Assembly (NCBI GenBank): GCA_030673895.1
Contig: JAUTCR010000052.1
Coordinates: 1-64,000 of the forward strand
Reading direction: 5' to 3'
DNA: 64,000 nt
DNA from: Verrucomicrobiota bacterium JB023
GTDB lineage: Bacteria > Verrucomicrobiota > Verrucomicrobiia > Verrucomicrobiales > Akkermansiaceae
A program made the position numbers and the translations under genes. Under the pieces are notes generated by a model, which saw nothing but the letters and a program-made list of their open reading frames with translations, did no database searches and had not been told where the DNA came from. This document shows, in pieces, positions 9,350 to 19,001 of this stretch (positions are counted from its first letter, which is position 1; each line of letters opens with the position of its first letter).

Positions 9350-11323
9350 TTAGGCGAGAGCGTCGGAGACGGCATCGCTGGTGATGCCGAGCTCGGAGAA
9401 GACGGTTGCGCCGGGAGCAGAGAGGCCGAAGCGGTCGATGCCGATGACTTGGCCCTCGGTGCCGACATACTTGTACCAGAGGCCGCTCACGCCGGCTTCG
9501 ATGGCTACGCGCTTGGTGCAAGCCTTGGGCAGCACCTCTTCCTTGTAGTCGTCACCCTGACGGTCGAAGCGCTCCATACAAGGCATAGAGACGACGCGGA
9601 CGCCGGGCTTGCCTTCCGCGCCCTGCAGGGCGAGGTCGAGCTCGGAGCCGCTGGCGAGGACGATGGCTTCGAGGTCGCCGTCTTCCTTCTTGGCGATGTA
9701 GCCGCCCCGGGTCACGCCTTCGCGGCGGGTTTGGACGGGGATTTGGCTCTGGGTCTTGACTTTCTGGCGGGTGAAGACGAGCGCGGTAGGCCCATCGGTG
9801 CGCAAGAGGGCGGAAGCGTAGGCTCCGGCCACTTCCTCGGGGTCTCCGGGGCGGATGACGTCCAGGTTGGGTATCACGCGGAGGCCGCTGACGGTCTCGA
9901 CGGGCTGGTGGGTTGGGCCGTCTTCACCCACACCGACGGAGTCGTGCGTGAAGATGAAGGTGACGGGCAGCTTGGAAAGAGCAGCCAGGCGGATGCTCGG
10001 GCGCAAGTAATCGGCAAAGACGAGGAACGTCGCGCCGGATGCGCGGAAGATGCCATCATAGGCGATGCCATTACAGATAGCACCCATGGCGTGCTCGCGG
10101 ATGCCGAACCAGATATTGCGGCCGAGGTGATTGGAGGGGCCGAAGTCGCCACCTTCCTTGATGTAATTCTTTGTCGAGCCAAAGAGGTCGGCGGATCCGG
10201 TCAAGAAGCTCGGGACCAGCTTCGCCACTTCGTTGATGACGACGCCACCGGCTCCGCGGGTCGCATCCTGATAATCGTCGGCAAAGGCGGGGATCGCCTC
10301 ACGCAGGTCGGAGGGGATCGCTCCGGAGACGCCGTCTTGCAATTCTTTCGCGAGCTCGGGGTTGTCCTTCGCCCATGCGTCGTACTGGGCCTGCCATTCG
10401 GCGAAGGTGGCCTTCTTTTCCTCGGCCTTGGCCGCGAAGTGCGCCTTCACCTCGTCTGAGACGAAGAAGGTGGTCTCGGGCAAACCGAGGCCTGCGCGAG
10501 CCTCTTCGGCGAACTTTGCGCCGCCTTCACCGTGGGCCTTGGCGGTGCCGGCTACTTCGGGGATGCCCTTGCCGATGAGGGTCTTGGCCACGATGACGAC
10601 GGGCTGCTTGACGGCGTCGGACTTGGCCTCGCGTAGCGCGGTATCGACGGCAACGGGATCGTGCGGATTCTCCAGCATAATCACCATCCAGCCGACGGAC
10701 TCGAAGTACTTCACCGGGTCCCAGCCTTGGGTGACCTCGGCCATGGCGTCGAGGGTGACGTCATTGGCGTCATAGATGAGGATGAGGTTATCGAGCTGGT
10801 TGTGGCCGGCGAAGGCGATGGCTTCCTGCGCGATGCCCTCCTGCAAGCAACCGTCTCCGGCGAGGGCGACGACGTGATTGTTGAAGATGGTGTGAGTGGT
10901 CGTGTTGTACTTCGCAGCCGCCCGCTTGGCGGAGAGAGCGTAGCCGACGGCATTGCCCACGCCCTGTCCGAGGGGACCGGTGGTTGCCTCGACGCCGACG
11001 GTCTCGAAGTTCTCCGGGTGGCCGGGAGTGCCGCTGTGGAGCTGACGGAAGTTCTTCAGTTGATCGAGAGAGACGTCATAGCCGCTCAGGTGGAGCCAGC
11101 TGTAGATGAACATGGAGCCGTGGCCCGCAGAGAGGATGAAGCGGTCGCGGTTGAGCCACTTGGGTGCTTCGGGGTTGAAGTTCAGGGTTTCGGAAAAGAG
11201 GACGGCGCCGATTTCGGCACAGCCAAGGGGGAGTCCCAGATGGCCCGACGAGCAGGCGTGGACGGCGTCGATGGCGAGGCCGCGTGCTTCGGTAGCGGCT
11301 TTCTGCAAAATGTCTGTGTTCAT
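9350..11323 (-). CDS. tkt: Transketolase
   Basis: Thiamine-diphosphate enzyme moving two-carbon units in the non-oxidative pentose phosphate pathway. With ATG 11323 the protein is 657 residues, the usual length, and begins [20 protein letters not shown]. Landmarks are [35 protein letters not shown], the ThDP motif [13 protein letters not shown] ending in DANDVT, and in the pyrimidine domain [32 protein letters not shown] and [14 protein letters not shown]. The frame stays open another 122 codons upstream, but that extension is low-complexity and lies beyond the family start, so I exclude it. It is divergent from yidD and followed by a strong terminator. Confidence 0.97.
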   Translation of the reverse strand: MNTDILQKAATEARGLAIDAVHACSSGHLGLPLGCAEIGAVLFSETLNFNPEAPKWLNRDRFILSAGHGSMFIYSWLHLSGYDVSLDQLKNFRQLHSGTPGHPENFETVGVEATTGPLGQGVGNAVGYALSAKRAAAKYNTTTHTIFNNHVVALAGDGCLQEGIAQEAIAFAGHNQLDNLILIYDANDVTLDAMAEVTQGWDPVKYFESVGWMVIMLENPHDPVAVDTALREAKSDAVKQPVVIVAKTLIGKGIPEVAGTAKAHGEGGAKFAEEARAGLGLPETTFFVSDEVKAHFAAKAEEKKATFAEWQAQYDAWAKDNPELAKELQDGVSGAIPSDLREAIPAFADDYQDATRGAGGVVINEVAKLVPSFLTGSADLFGSTKNYIKEGGDFGPSNHLGRNIWFGIREHAMGAICNGIAYDGIFRASGATFLVFADYLRPSIRLAALSKLPVTFIFTHDSVGVGEDGPTHQPVETVSGLRVIPNLDVIRPGDPEEVAGAYASALLRTDGPTALVFTRQKVKTQSQIPVQTRREGVTRGGYIAKKEDGDLEAIVLASGSELDLALQGAEGKPGVRVVSMPCMERFDRQGDDYKEEVLPKACTKRVAIEAGVSGLWYKYVGTEGQVIGIDRFGLSAPGATVFSELGITSDAVSDALA

Positions 11324-11552
11324 GGACGGCTCGGTTTTGAAGGCTGAGGTCGCAAATATGAAGCCCGAATTTGGCTCAGGGGTGTGAATCTCCCTTGTGG
11401 TTTTGTTGAATATGAACAGCTTTCGACAAGAACAGGGTGATTTTCGATGGCGTCTCTGCCTTAGGAGCAGTTGGTTTGACCATTTCAGGAAAGTTTTTGT
11501 CGTAAATCGACGGGTTGATGGCCCGGGGCAGGAAGATGGGAAGCCCCGTCCA

Positions 11553-11581
11553 TTGACTCCCCTGTGCCCGGCTCCTATAGT
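11553..11581 (+). promoter_or_regulatory. Sigma-70-type promoter for yidD-yidC
   Basis: -35 TTGACT (11553-11558), an exact 17-nt spacer, and -10 TATAGT (11576-11581). It sits 40 nt before the yidD start in the 298-nt divergent space between tkt and yidD, and is the best promoter match in the window. The rest of that space (11324-11552) shows no gene; in particular no rpmH or rnpA reading frame is present. Confidence 0.75.
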
Positions 11582-11621
11582 CGCGGGCGTCGCTTGATGG
11601 TGGGCGGCTCGCGCGCTCTCC

Positions 11622-11897
11622 GTGAAAATTGTCCTCAAAGGCCTCGTGCATGGGTATCGGCTCTTCCTGCGACCGATTCTTCTCTTCATGTCCGGAGGGG
11701 CGGGTTCCTGCCGGTATCAGCCTTCTTGCTCGGCATATTTCCTGGAAGCGGTGGACCGTCACGGCAGCATGAAAGGAGCTTGGATGGGCATTCGCCGGAT
11801 TTTGCGCTGTCATCCGTGGGGTGGTCATGGTTATGACCCCGTCCCCGGCTCACCCGAGGCGGCAGAGGGGACGGACGATGAACGCGCGTCCCAGTGA
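11622..11897 (+). CDS. yidD: Membrane protein insertion efficiency factor YidD
   Basis: 91-residue small cytoplasmic, membrane-associated protein that assists YidC-dependent insertion. It shows the family core: [11 protein letters not shown], then [19 protein letters not shown] (three conserved Cys/Pro positions), [15 protein letters not shown] and GHGYDPVP. The start is GTG 11622. It precedes yidC by 15 nt, the classical order, but the usual upstream rpmH-rnpA genes are missing here. Confidence 0.95.
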   Translation: MKIVLKGLVHGYRLFLRPILLFMSGGAGSCRYQPSCSAYFLEAVDRHGSMKGAWMGIRRILRCHPWGGHGYDPVPGSPEAAEGTDDERASQ

Positions 11898-11912
11898 ATC
11901 AAACACGACTTT

Positions 11913-13763
11913 ATGGATCGCAAGGGACTGATTGGACTTCTGGTGTGCGGACTTCTTTTCGCAGCACACCTCTACTACTCCGGCATTGAGGCCAAGAAGA
12001 AGCAGGATGAACTCATCAAGCAGCGGAAGGCTGAGGAAACCGCGCAGGCCGAGGCGCCGGTGAGTGACGGCGAAGGCAACCCTGCGGAGCTCGCCGAACT
12101 TGACCAAGCGCAACCGGTCGAGGAGCAGACGGTCACTCTCGAGACCGACAAGGTCATCTTCACATTCACCAGTGCTGGAGGAGGGGTGAAGACGGCAGAA
12201 TTCAAGGAACAGTTGGCCGTCGGCAGTGAGAAGGAGCATGTGAAGCTCAATCGCTATGAGACTTCCGCCGTGGGTGAGCTGGTCAGCGGCAGCGTCGACG
12301 CACCACTCGGTGTCAATTACGAGATTGCGGACCAGACCGAAGATAAGGTGGTCTTCGGCGCTCGCACGGCGGACGGGCTCGCTATCGTCAAGACCTGGAC
12401 GCTCTCCAAGGAAGGCCGCGAGGTGGACGACTACCTCCTCAAGCTGGAAGTGACCCTTCAGAATACACAGCAGGAGGGGACCATTGACTTGGGAACTTAC
12501 GGCATCCACGCCGGGGCGGCGGCTCCCATTCACTCTGGCGAGGCCAATCGCTTCACCGGATTCTACTACTACACTGGCGGCCTGAAGTTCAAATCGGGCG
12601 GCAAGACCTACTTCAAGGAGCATGAGGACATCACCTACGCCGGGGTCTCCAACCAGTTCTTTGCCACCATGCTAGGCATGGATGAGCCGGTGAACTCTGC
12701 CATTCGCTCCCGCAGCCGGACCGTGACGATGGAGGAAACAGGTGGAGGGGAAGAGAAGCCCTCCGTGCGCATGGCTTGGGGATTGCCCCGGGAGGCGCTG
12801 CGCCCCAATGAGCACAAGACCTTGAAGTATGATGTCTTCATGGGACCAAAGGATAACAAGGTCGTCCGTCAGCTTGGCAAAGGACGAGGTGATCTGATGG
12901 CCTACGGCTTCTTCTCGCCCATCAGCCGCTTCCTGAACTGGCTGCTCAATCTTTACCACGACAGCATCTTTGCGAAGTTTGCCGACAAATGGGCGTGGGG
13001 ATTGGCCATTATCCTGCTCACCCTCACCATTCGCGGCCTCATGTGGCCGCTCCACAATGCGTCCGCCAAGACGATGAAGCGGATGTCCAAGCTCCAACCG
13101 CTGATGCAGGAGATTAAGGAGAAGCATCCTGATGATCCGCAGAAGCAGCAGATGGAGATGGCCAAGCTCTACAAGCAATACGAGATCAACCCGGTCGGCG
13201 GCTGCTTGCCGATGTTTGCCCAGATTCCCATCTTCTTTGGCTTCTTCTCGATGCTTCAGCACGCGGTCGAGTTCCGGGGGCAATCCTTCCTCTGGGTGCC
13301 GGATCTCTCCTTGCCGGATACTATTTTCGATATCCCTCTGCCCTTCTCCATCCCTTTCCTTGGCGACCACCTGCCGATTAACCTGCTACCCATCCTGATG
13401 GTGGTGACCATGTTCATCCAGATGCAGATTTCGCCGAAGGCAGGCGATCCGATGCAGCGGCGCATCTTCATGTTGATGCCCTTCATGTTCTTTTTCTTCT
13501 GTTACAACTACGCCTCTGCTCTGGCGCTCTACTGGACGACGCAGAACATCTTCTCCATCGGGCAAACGTGGTTGATGCAGCGTCAGCCGGAAGTCGAATT
13601 GCAGAAGAAGAAGCCGGGTAAGAAGAGCTTCTTCGAGAAGATGCAGGAGAAGGCCGAGGAGGCGCAGCGAATTCAGGAACAGCGTCGCAAGGGCGGCGGT
13701 GGCCCTTCCTCTCCCCAGACGAAGAAGCCCAAGAAGCCTCGCGGACCTCGCACCGGCGGTTGA
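11913..13763 (+). CDS. yidC: Membrane protein insertase YidC
   Basis: 616-residue inner-membrane insertase of the Gram-negative form. It has an N-terminal TM anchor (residues 6-22), a large periplasmic beta-supersandwich domain (about 60-330), then the conserved five-TM insertase core. Core signatures are WGLAIILLTLTIRGLMWPL with the functionally important Arg in the hydrophilic groove, MQEIKEKHPDDPQKQQ (cytoplasmic hairpin), NPVGGCLPMFAQIPIFFGFF, and YWTTQNIFSIGQ. A basic, low-complexity C-terminal tail may contact ribosomes. It is co-transcribed with yidD from the promoter at 11553 and ends at a strong terminator. Confidence 0.97.
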   Translation: MDRKGLIGLLVCGLLFAAHLYYSGIEAKKKQDELIKQRKAEETAQAEAPVSDGEGNPAELAELDQAQPVEEQTVTLETDKVIFTFTSAGGGVKTAEFKEQLAVGSEKEHVKLNRYETSAVGELVSGSVDAPLGVNYEIADQTEDKVVFGARTADGLAIVKTWTLSKEGREVDDYLLKLEVTLQNTQQEGTIDLGTYGIHAGAAAPIHSGEANRFTGFYYYTGGLKFKSGGKTYFKEHEDITYAGVSNQFFATMLGMDEPVNSAIRSRSRTVTMEETGGGEEKPSVRMAWGLPREALRPNEHKTLKYDVFMGPKDNKVVRQLGKGRGDLMAYGFFSPISRFLNWLLNLYHDSIFAKFADKWAWGLAIILLTLTIRGLMWPLHNASAKTMKRMSKLQPLMQEIKEKHPDDPQKQQMEMAKLYKQYEINPVGGCLPMFAQIPIFFGFFSMLQHAVEFRGQSFLWVPDLSLPDTIFDIPLPFSIPFLGDHLPINLLPILMVVTMFIQMQISPKAGDPMQRRIFMLMPFMFFFFCYNYASALALYWTTQNIFSIGQTWLMQRQPEVELQKKKPGKKSFFEKMQEKAEEAQRIQEQRRKGGGGPSSPQTKKPKKPRGPRTGG

Positions 13764-13774
13764 TTGAATGATTC

Positions 13775-13801
13775 AAGGCGCGGCGTCCCCGCGCCTTTTT
13801 T
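13775..13801 (+). terminator. Intrinsic terminator of yidC
   Basis: A perfect A/G+C-rich stem (AAGGCGCGG paired with CCGCGCC plus TT) with a short loop runs into TTTTTT, 11 nt after the yidC stop codon. Confidence 0.92.
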
Positions 13802-13833
13802 GTTGCTGCACTGCGGGATGGCCCGCTTTGCGA

Positions 13834-15669
13834 CTAGCGCGTCAGGGTGGGCTCGAGCCAAAGCCCCCAATCCGAGCCCCGTCCGTCTCCTCCGTCGCTG
13901 GTGAGTAGCCTCAGCGACTTGATGCCAGTGACATCAACGTTGAAGTCGAAGACCTGTCCGGGATTGGCGACCGGTGAGCGATAGAGCTCCTTGTCGTCCC
14001 CTTTGATGATGAAGACGACCGAGCCGGGCATGCCGTCGGCGAGACCGCAGTGTCCTTCGAAGGATGTCCACTTGCCGTCCAAGTTGTACTCGTGCCGGGC
14101 GGGCGCGTGGGCGTAGATGCCGTGGGCGTAGATGTGTCCGCCAGCTTCCAAGAGTAGGGAAGGCTTGGGAAGATGATCGTAGGTGGGCTCGCCAAAGCCG
14201 ACCTTGGCCTTGCTGGAAGCGGTCTCAGTGAGGGTGATTCTTGATATCGAGGAATCGAGGGCGGCGGGCTCTTGATGAGGCTGGTGGAAGGGCGCGTGAG
14301 AGAGGCGCTTGGCGATGTGATTAGCGCGGTCAAGCTCCGGCCCGGGCCCGAGCCGGGCGTGGAGCTGGTCGAAGGCGGATTGCAGCTTCGATTGATCCCG
14401 CGCATTGACAGCCTCCACGACAGGGGAGAGGGCAAAGGCCAGCTGAAGCGAAGCGATCTCTGGCCGACCAGCCTGATCAACGCTGTAGGAGTAAGTTTGC
14501 TGCGAGCTGGCCCCGTTGGCATGGAGGGCGACCAGCCGCATCTGTGCCGGCTTGCCAGGAACCAATTGTCGGCAACTCAGGGCAAAGTTGCCTTGCTTAT
14601 CGGGAATCGCGGTGGTGACGCGGGCGTTGTAGTCACTGTGCCCTTCGGGATCGAGATAGGCGATGAGGCCATAAACGGGCAACTCGCTGCGAATCCTTCC
14701 CGAGAAGCGAAATCCCTTGTCCGTTGGCTTGATATCAAGATGATTGAGCTCGATGCTCGTCTTGGAGGCCAACTCCTTGGCTGAGCGAGAGAAGAGGGGA
14801 TGGCTGGCGAGGCGGAGCGCATGGGCGAAGGTCAGGAAGGAGTCGCTCTCGCCTCCTCGTTCTGTCGCACCGTAGGTTTGTGATTTGTCACCCATCACCG
14901 CTCGGAAGCCTTGTCGGCGCGTGTCGGCGTCGGCTCGATTGTGGGGCAGGGCGAAGGCGTGACCCAGCTTCTGTGCCAAGGCACCGAGGAGGACGCTATT
15001 GTGCTCGCCCAAGGAGAGCTTGCCCAAGCGTCGGTCCTGGATGACAGGTCTCTTGACGGAAAGATGATTGGGGTCGAGTCGGGGATAGTCCACCTGCCAA
15101 ACGGTTCCCCCTCGGTGAGTGCCTCCCGCGTAGTCGGGAGAATTGTGGGTGAAGGTCTTTTTCTTAGCGTTCCAATTCGCGAGATGGCAGAAAATGACCA
15201 CGGTCTCCCGCGCGGGATCCAACCCGGCGGCGCGAAGGCTGGGGAGGCATTCCTGGCGAATCACGGAACCCGATTTTTTGCCGTATTCCTTGGCGGGCCG
15301 GCGACCTTTGACGAGGTGGATGGTCAGCTCGCCCGATTCCTCTCTGGCGAGGGGGAAGGTAGCGGGGCCGAAGCCATTGCGCTCCATTTCACTCCGATAG
15401 AAGTCTTGCAGGCTTTCCATGATGCGGGTGAGGCGTTCTCGATAGCCGGTAGCTGGTTCGCGATCAGAGGGCGTCCAGTAAACGACCTGGAGGCGGTGCG
15501 TGGAGGTGACGGGATCTTCTTCCTGCCAGGGTCGCAGAATGGATAGGGCCCGGCGTGATTGCTCGCGTTCCGATTCGGTCAGCACGGGCTGCGAGTCCTC
15601 GCTTTCGGCTATTGCGCAGATGGCCGCGGCCAAGAGGAAAAGGAAGGTGAATAGGGGAGCCTTGGGCAT
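13834..15669 (-). CDS. Secreted NPCBM-domain protein with degenerate metalloprotease motif
   Basis: 611-residue exported protein (signal peptide about residues 1-21). The N-terminal half resembles a zincin-type domain, but the expected HExxHxxGxxH is Q233-K234-L-G-H237-A-F-A-L-P-H243. The first metal His, the catalytic Glu and the conserved Gly are changed while the other two His remain. The C-terminal 120 residues are an NPCBM-like carbohydrate-binding module (YAHAPARHEYNLDG, FEGHCGLADG, FIIKGDDKELY, SLRLLTSDGGDG). I infer a non-catalytic carbohydrate-binding protein, or a protease with unusual metal use. It is convergent with yidC. Confidence 0.8.
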   Translation of the reverse strand: MPKAPLFTFLFLLAAAICAIAESEDSQPVLTESEREQSRRALSILRPWQEEDPVTSTHRLQVVYWTPSDREPATGYRERLTRIMESLQDFYRSEMERNGFGPATFPLAREESGELTIHLVKGRRPAKEYGKKSGSVIRQECLPSLRAAGLDPARETVVIFCHLANWNAKKKTFTHNSPDYAGGTHRGGTVWQVDYPRLDPNHLSVKRPVIQDRRLGKLSLGEHNSVLLGALAQKLGHAFALPHNRADADTRRQGFRAVMGDKSQTYGATERGGESDSFLTFAHALRLASHPLFSRSAKELASKTSIELNHLDIKPTDKGFRFSGRIRSELPVYGLIAYLDPEGHSDYNARVTTAIPDKQGNFALSCRQLVPGKPAQMRLVALHANGASSQQTYSYSVDQAGRPEIASLQLAFALSPVVEAVNARDQSKLQSAFDQLHARLGPGPELDRANHIAKRLSHAPFHQPHQEPAALDSSISRITLTETASSKAKVGFGEPTYDHLPKPSLLLEAGGHIYAHGIYAHAPARHEYNLDGKWTSFEGHCGLADGMPGSVVFIIKGDDKELYRSPVANPGQVFDFNVDVTGIKSLRLLTSDGGDGRGSDWGLWLEPTLTR

Positions 15670-15720
15670 CAGGAGAGGAGAGTTTTACGAAATGTTAGTG
15701 AGAAATCGTGCCGCAATTGT

Positions 15721-15738
15721 TCGAATTTTCAAATTCGA
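15721..15738. repeat. Short perfect inverted repeat in divergent promoter region
   Basis: TCGAATTT-TC-AAATTCGA, 8-bp arms, lies between the divergent NPCBM gene and the esterase gene. It could be an operator for either. This is a pattern observation only. Confidence 0.4.
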
Positions 15739-15815
15739 GTCCATGGGAAAGCTGCGCGGAGTGAGTTTTTTGCTTCTTTCTTGAGAGAGCGGCGCGGTTT
15801 GGCCATGACCTAACT

Positions 15816-16718
15816 GTGTTTAGATTAATGGTGATGCTGCTGTTGGGCTCTTTGGCGGTGAAGGCGGATTGGGTCGATCTCTGGCCTCACGAAGCACCGG
15901 GAGCCCCGCAACCTCCGGCAGGAAGTGAAAAGATCAATGAGGGTTCCCGCTACACAGACATCGAGGTTCCCCAATATCAGCTTTTCAAGGCTGCCTATCC
16001 CAATGGTCAGGGAGTGGTGATCTTGCCTGGGGGCGGATACCGCATCCTTGCCATGGATCATGAAGGGACCGAGATGGCCAAGTGGTTTAACCAGCGGGGA
16101 ATCACGGCAATGGTGGTGAAATATCGGGTGAGTGGCCGCAACGACTTTGGTTACCAGTTTCCGGTTCCCCAGCTTGATGCGCGGCGGGCGATCCGGACGA
16201 TGCGGGCCAACGCAGAGGAGTGGAACGTGATTCCGGCTCAAATCGGTATTGTGGGATCATCTGCAGGTGGTCACCTGGCTTCCACTTGCGCGACCCTGTT
16301 TGAGGAGCGCCTTGAGGAGGGAGAGGGTGATGAGATTGATGCGGTGAGTTGTCGTCCCGATTTCGCGGTGCTGCTGTATCCGGTCATCGGAATGGATGGG
16401 AGCTGGAGTCATGGAGGCTCCGCGAGGCGTCTCTTAGGGCCAGAACCATCGCCGGAATTGGTGCAGCGCTGCTCGACCCATCTGCGGGTCACGGAGAAAA
16501 CTCCGCCCATCTTCATCGTGCATGCGGCTGACGATCGTTCGGTGCCCTTGCGGAACGCGACCGAGTTCATGTTGGCGTGCGCTGAGAAGAAGGTGCCGGT
16601 GCGGGCGGCGATCTATCCGAGCGGGGGACATGGATTCGGTTGGAAGGGCAGAGGCGCGGCGGAAGGGTGGATCGAGGGACTCGGCGAGTGGTTGGGCACC
16701 TTGGAGGCGGGAAATTGA
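15816..16718 (+). CDS. Secreted alpha/beta-hydrolase, acetyl-esterase type
   Basis: 300-residue exported hydrolase with a short signal peptide ending near Ala17. Oxyanion-hole motif PGGGY is at 71-75, nucleophile Ser149 is in GSSAGGH, and a likely Asp in HAADDRSVP and His in GGHGFGW complete the triad. The pattern is that of BD-FAE/Axe2-like carbohydrate or xylan acetyl esterases. The start is chosen at GTG 15816 because it keeps a basic residue before the hydrophobic core; ATG 15828 is possible. It is divergent from the NPCBM carbohydrate-binding gene, so a shared polysaccharide role is plausible. Confidence 0.85.
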   Translation: MFRLMVMLLLGSLAVKADWVDLWPHEAPGAPQPPAGSEKINEGSRYTDIEVPQYQLFKAAYPNGQGVVILPGGGYRILAMDHEGTEMAKWFNQRGITAMVVKYRVSGRNDFGYQFPVPQLDARRAIRTMRANAEEWNVIPAQIGIVGSSAGGHLASTCATLFEERLEEGEGDEIDAVSCRPDFAVLLYPVIGMDGSWSHGGSARRLLGPEPSPELVQRCSTHLRVTEKTPPIFIVHAADDRSVPLRNATEFMLACAEKKVPVRAAIYPSGGHGFGWKGRGAAEGWIEGLGEWLGTLEAGN

Positions 16719-16786
16719 TTGCGGTCGAGGCCGAACTGAAACCCCTCCCCGGACTGCGTCAGCCTGCTGGAACGCGCCTTGGGCGA

Positions 16787-17185
16787 CTAGGGTCGGTCTT
16801 GCTCCATGGCGCGAAGGAGGATCTCGAGGGCGCCGCCACTCATCATGATTTCCCGAATCAACATGATGAGGGAGAGAGCCATCGAGATGAGCGCGATGGC
16901 AAACGTGTAGAAGCCCAAGGCGTCTCGCTCGGCCACGATTGAGACCATGGAGATCACACAAAGGAGCAGACTGAAGGCTCCGAACATCTGCATCAGGCGA
17001 ATCAGCACCAAGCGTCGCCGGATGTTGTCGATCTGCTTGAGAAGCAGGTGCTCGTGTCGCTCTTGCCAATCCTTGTGCAGGTTGCGAATGAGCGCCGAGA
17101 GGTGGAGAAAGCGATTCGTGTAGGAGAGGAATAGCAAGCTGATGGCGGGAAAGAGGAGAGCGGGGGTGGAGACGTCGATCTGCAT
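16787..17185 (-). CDS. DUF2721 family membrane protein
   Basis: 132-residue integral membrane protein with three TM segments: N-terminal PALLFPAISLLFLSYTNRFL, then FGAFSLLLCVISMVSIV and FYTFAIALISMALSLIML. The connecting loop is rich in Arg, Lys and His (RNLHKDWQERHEHLL). Layout and motifs fit DUF2721, whose function is unknown. It follows the SDR gene by 21 nt on the same strand and is convergent with the esterase gene. Confidence 0.85.
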   Translation of the reverse strand: MQIDVSTPALLFPAISLLFLSYTNRFLHLSALIRNLHKDWQERHEHLLLKQIDNIRRRLVLIRLMQMFGAFSLLLCVISMVSIVAERDALGFYTFAIALISMALSLIMLIREIMMSGGALEILLRAMEQDRP

Positions 17186-17206
17186 AGAAGGTGGATGGGG
17201 TTAAGG

Positions 17207-17863
17207 TCAGGCAACGGTGAGGCTGGCTCCGTTTTGCCGCGGGCTGAGGCTCTCAAGAAATGGGATGGCTGCTGCTTTCCACTCCTCAGCAGTCGGGAAG
17301 CCACTGGCTCCCTCGGCCCAGCAGGTGCGTAACATATCGGTATCGATGACGCCGGGGTTCAGCGCGACAGCACCCAAGCCGCGAGGGAGGTCTTCCGCAA
17401 GTGCCTTGGTTAGTCCTTCCACCCCCCACTTCGTTGCGCAATAGGGAGCGACCTCGGCCGAGACGCTGCGGCCCCAACCGGAGGACAAGTTGACGATGAT
17501 GCCGCTCCCTTTCTCAATCATCAGCGGAACGGCATGCCGGATGACGTTGGCCATGCCCTTGAGATTTACGTCGATGACGGCGTCGAACTCCTCGGCGGGC
17601 ACTTCCCAGAGGGCGGCGGGTCGGTTGACGAGGGCCGCGTTATTGATAAGGAGGTCCGGGGCCCCGGTCACTTGGTGCGCCTGTTGGCAGAATTCCTTCA
17701 CCGCGCTCTCCTGCCGGACGTCGAGGGATTGGAAATGACCAAGAGGGCTCTCCAGGGGTGACCGGGCGCAGCCGGCGACTTTCCAGCCTCGCTCGAGAAG
17801 GCCATCGGCCATTGCTTTTCCCAATCCTCGCGAGCAACCGGTGATCCATGCGACCTGTTCCAT
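17207..17863 (-). CDS. Short-chain dehydrogenase/reductase
   Basis: 218-residue NAD(P)-dependent oxidoreductase of the classical SDR family. It shows the cofactor glycine motif TGCSRGLG near residues 8-15, NNAA, a catalytic Ser in NLSSGWG, and the YCATK catalytic Tyr-x-x-x-Lys. Length is slightly short for the family. ATG 17863 is chosen; the frame extends 37 codons upstream but without family similarity. It lies downstream of queA and upstream of the DUF2721 gene. The substrate cannot be told. Confidence 0.9.
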   Translation of the reverse strand: MEQVAWITGCSRGLGKAMADGLLERGWKVAGCARSPLESPLGHFQSLDVRQESAVKEFCQQAHQVTGAPDLLINNAALVNRPAALWEVPAEEFDAVIDVNLKGMANVIRHAVPLMIEKGSGIIVNLSSGWGRSVSAEVAPYCATKWGVEGLTKALAEDLPRGLGAVALNPGVIDTDMLRTCWAEGASGFPTAEEWKAAAIPFLESLSPRQNGASLTVA

Positions 17864-17955
17864 AGGAGGATGAAAAAACCGGAGTCCGGTTTTGCAAGTC
17901 ACGATTCTCGCGCCTTGGGTTGAGTCGGCATCTCGTGGCGGTTCCCTTGCGTTCG

Positions 17956-18951
17956 TCAGAGGATCAGCATGCAATCCCCGTAGGAATAGAAGCGATAGCG
18001 TTCAGCCACGGCCTGGCGGTAGGCCTCGAGCATGAGATCGCGGCTGGCAAAGGCGGAGACCAGCATGAGCAGGGTTGATTCGGGGAGGTGAAAATTGGTG
18101 AGCAAGCCTCCGATGGCTTTGAACTGATAGGGCGGGTGGATGAAGATGTCGGTGGCTCCGCGGGTCGCCCGGGGGAAGTCGGCTTGGGTGGCGGCCAAGT
18201 GCTCGAGGACGCGGGTCACCGTGGTGCCCACGGCGATGGTGCGGCCGCGATTGGCGCGAATTCGTCCCGCTGCTTCCTCGCTGAGTTGGTAGTTCTCGGA
18301 GTGCATGTGATGCTCGGCGACGAGCTCGGTCTTGACGGGCCGGAAGGTGCCGATCCCGACGTGGAGGGTGAGGAAAGTGTGGGGGAGGCTGGCGAGCACC
18401 TCAGGTGTGAAGTGGAGACCTGCGGTCGGGGCGGCGATGGCTCCCTCATTCTTGGCGAAGGTGGTTTGATAGCGGTCTTCATCGCTGGCGTCGGGCTCGC
18501 GCTCCATGTAATGGGGGAGGGCGAGGGCTCCGAGCGAAGGATCGGGGGCGCGGTCCCAGTCGATGATGCGGTTGCCTTCCGCATCGACCTCGATGACCGT
18601 GCCGGTGGCTTCGCCCAGGGAGACTGTGCGACCGGGCTTCATCTTTTTCCCGGGGCGGACCATGGAGCGCCAACGGGTCGGCGAAAGCTCTTCGAGCCGC
18701 ATGAGCTCGATCTTGCCGTCATTGGAGAAAAAGCGGGCGGGGACCACCTTGGTGTCATTGAGGACGAGGAGATCGTCCTCGGCGAGCTGGCTGGTGAAAT
18801 CGCGAAAGGAGCGGTGCTCGATGGTGCCGCTGGCCCGGTTGATCACCATCATGCGGGAGGCGGTGCGGTCCTCGAGCGGTTGGGAGGCGATGAGTTCCGG
18901 GGGGAGGTCGTAGTGGAAGTCGGAGGTCTTGAGCACGGCGGGCGAGGGCAT
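17956..18951 (-). CDS. queA: S-adenosylmethionine:tRNA ribosyltransferase-isomerase QueA
   Basis: 331 residues. Transfers and isomerises the ribosyl moiety of SAM onto preQ1-modified tRNA to give epoxyqueuosine, the penultimate step of queuosine synthesis. Family signatures are FHYDLPPELIA near the N-terminus, LLVLNDTKVVPARFF, the central EGAIAAPTAGLHFT, LHVGIGTFRPVK, HMHSENYQL, and the C-terminal TNFHLPESTLLMLVSAF. Full family length. Another queuosine gene, queF, is in this window at 21867. A lipoprotein gene precedes it by 50 nt on the same strand. Confidence 0.97.
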   Translation of the reverse strand: MPSPAVLKTSDFHYDLPPELIASQPLEDRTASRMMVINRASGTIEHRSFRDFTSQLAEDDLLVLNDTKVVPARFFSNDGKIELMRLEELSPTRWRSMVRPGKKMKPGRTVSLGEATGTVIEVDAEGNRIIDWDRAPDPSLGALALPHYMEREPDASDEDRYQTTFAKNEGAIAAPTAGLHFTPEVLASLPHTFLTLHVGIGTFRPVKTELVAEHHMHSENYQLSEEAAGRIRANRGRTIAVGTTVTRVLEHLAATQADFPRATRGATDIFIHPPYQFKAIGGLLTNFHLPESTLLMLVSAFASRDLMLEAYRQAVAERYRFYSYGDCMLIL

Positions 18952-19001
18952 GATAGAGGCTGAGGCAATGCAAGCTCGATCTCGGGTCTTTCAGAGCGTG
19001 C

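Noticed and set aside
11324-11621. Possible rpmH or rnpA upstream of yidD
   Set aside because: No frame in this stretch resembles the L34 or RNase P protein signatures.
11324-11689. 122-codon N-terminal extension of transketolase
   Set aside because: Low-complexity, not similar to the family, and the standard start [10 protein letters not shown] is at 11323.
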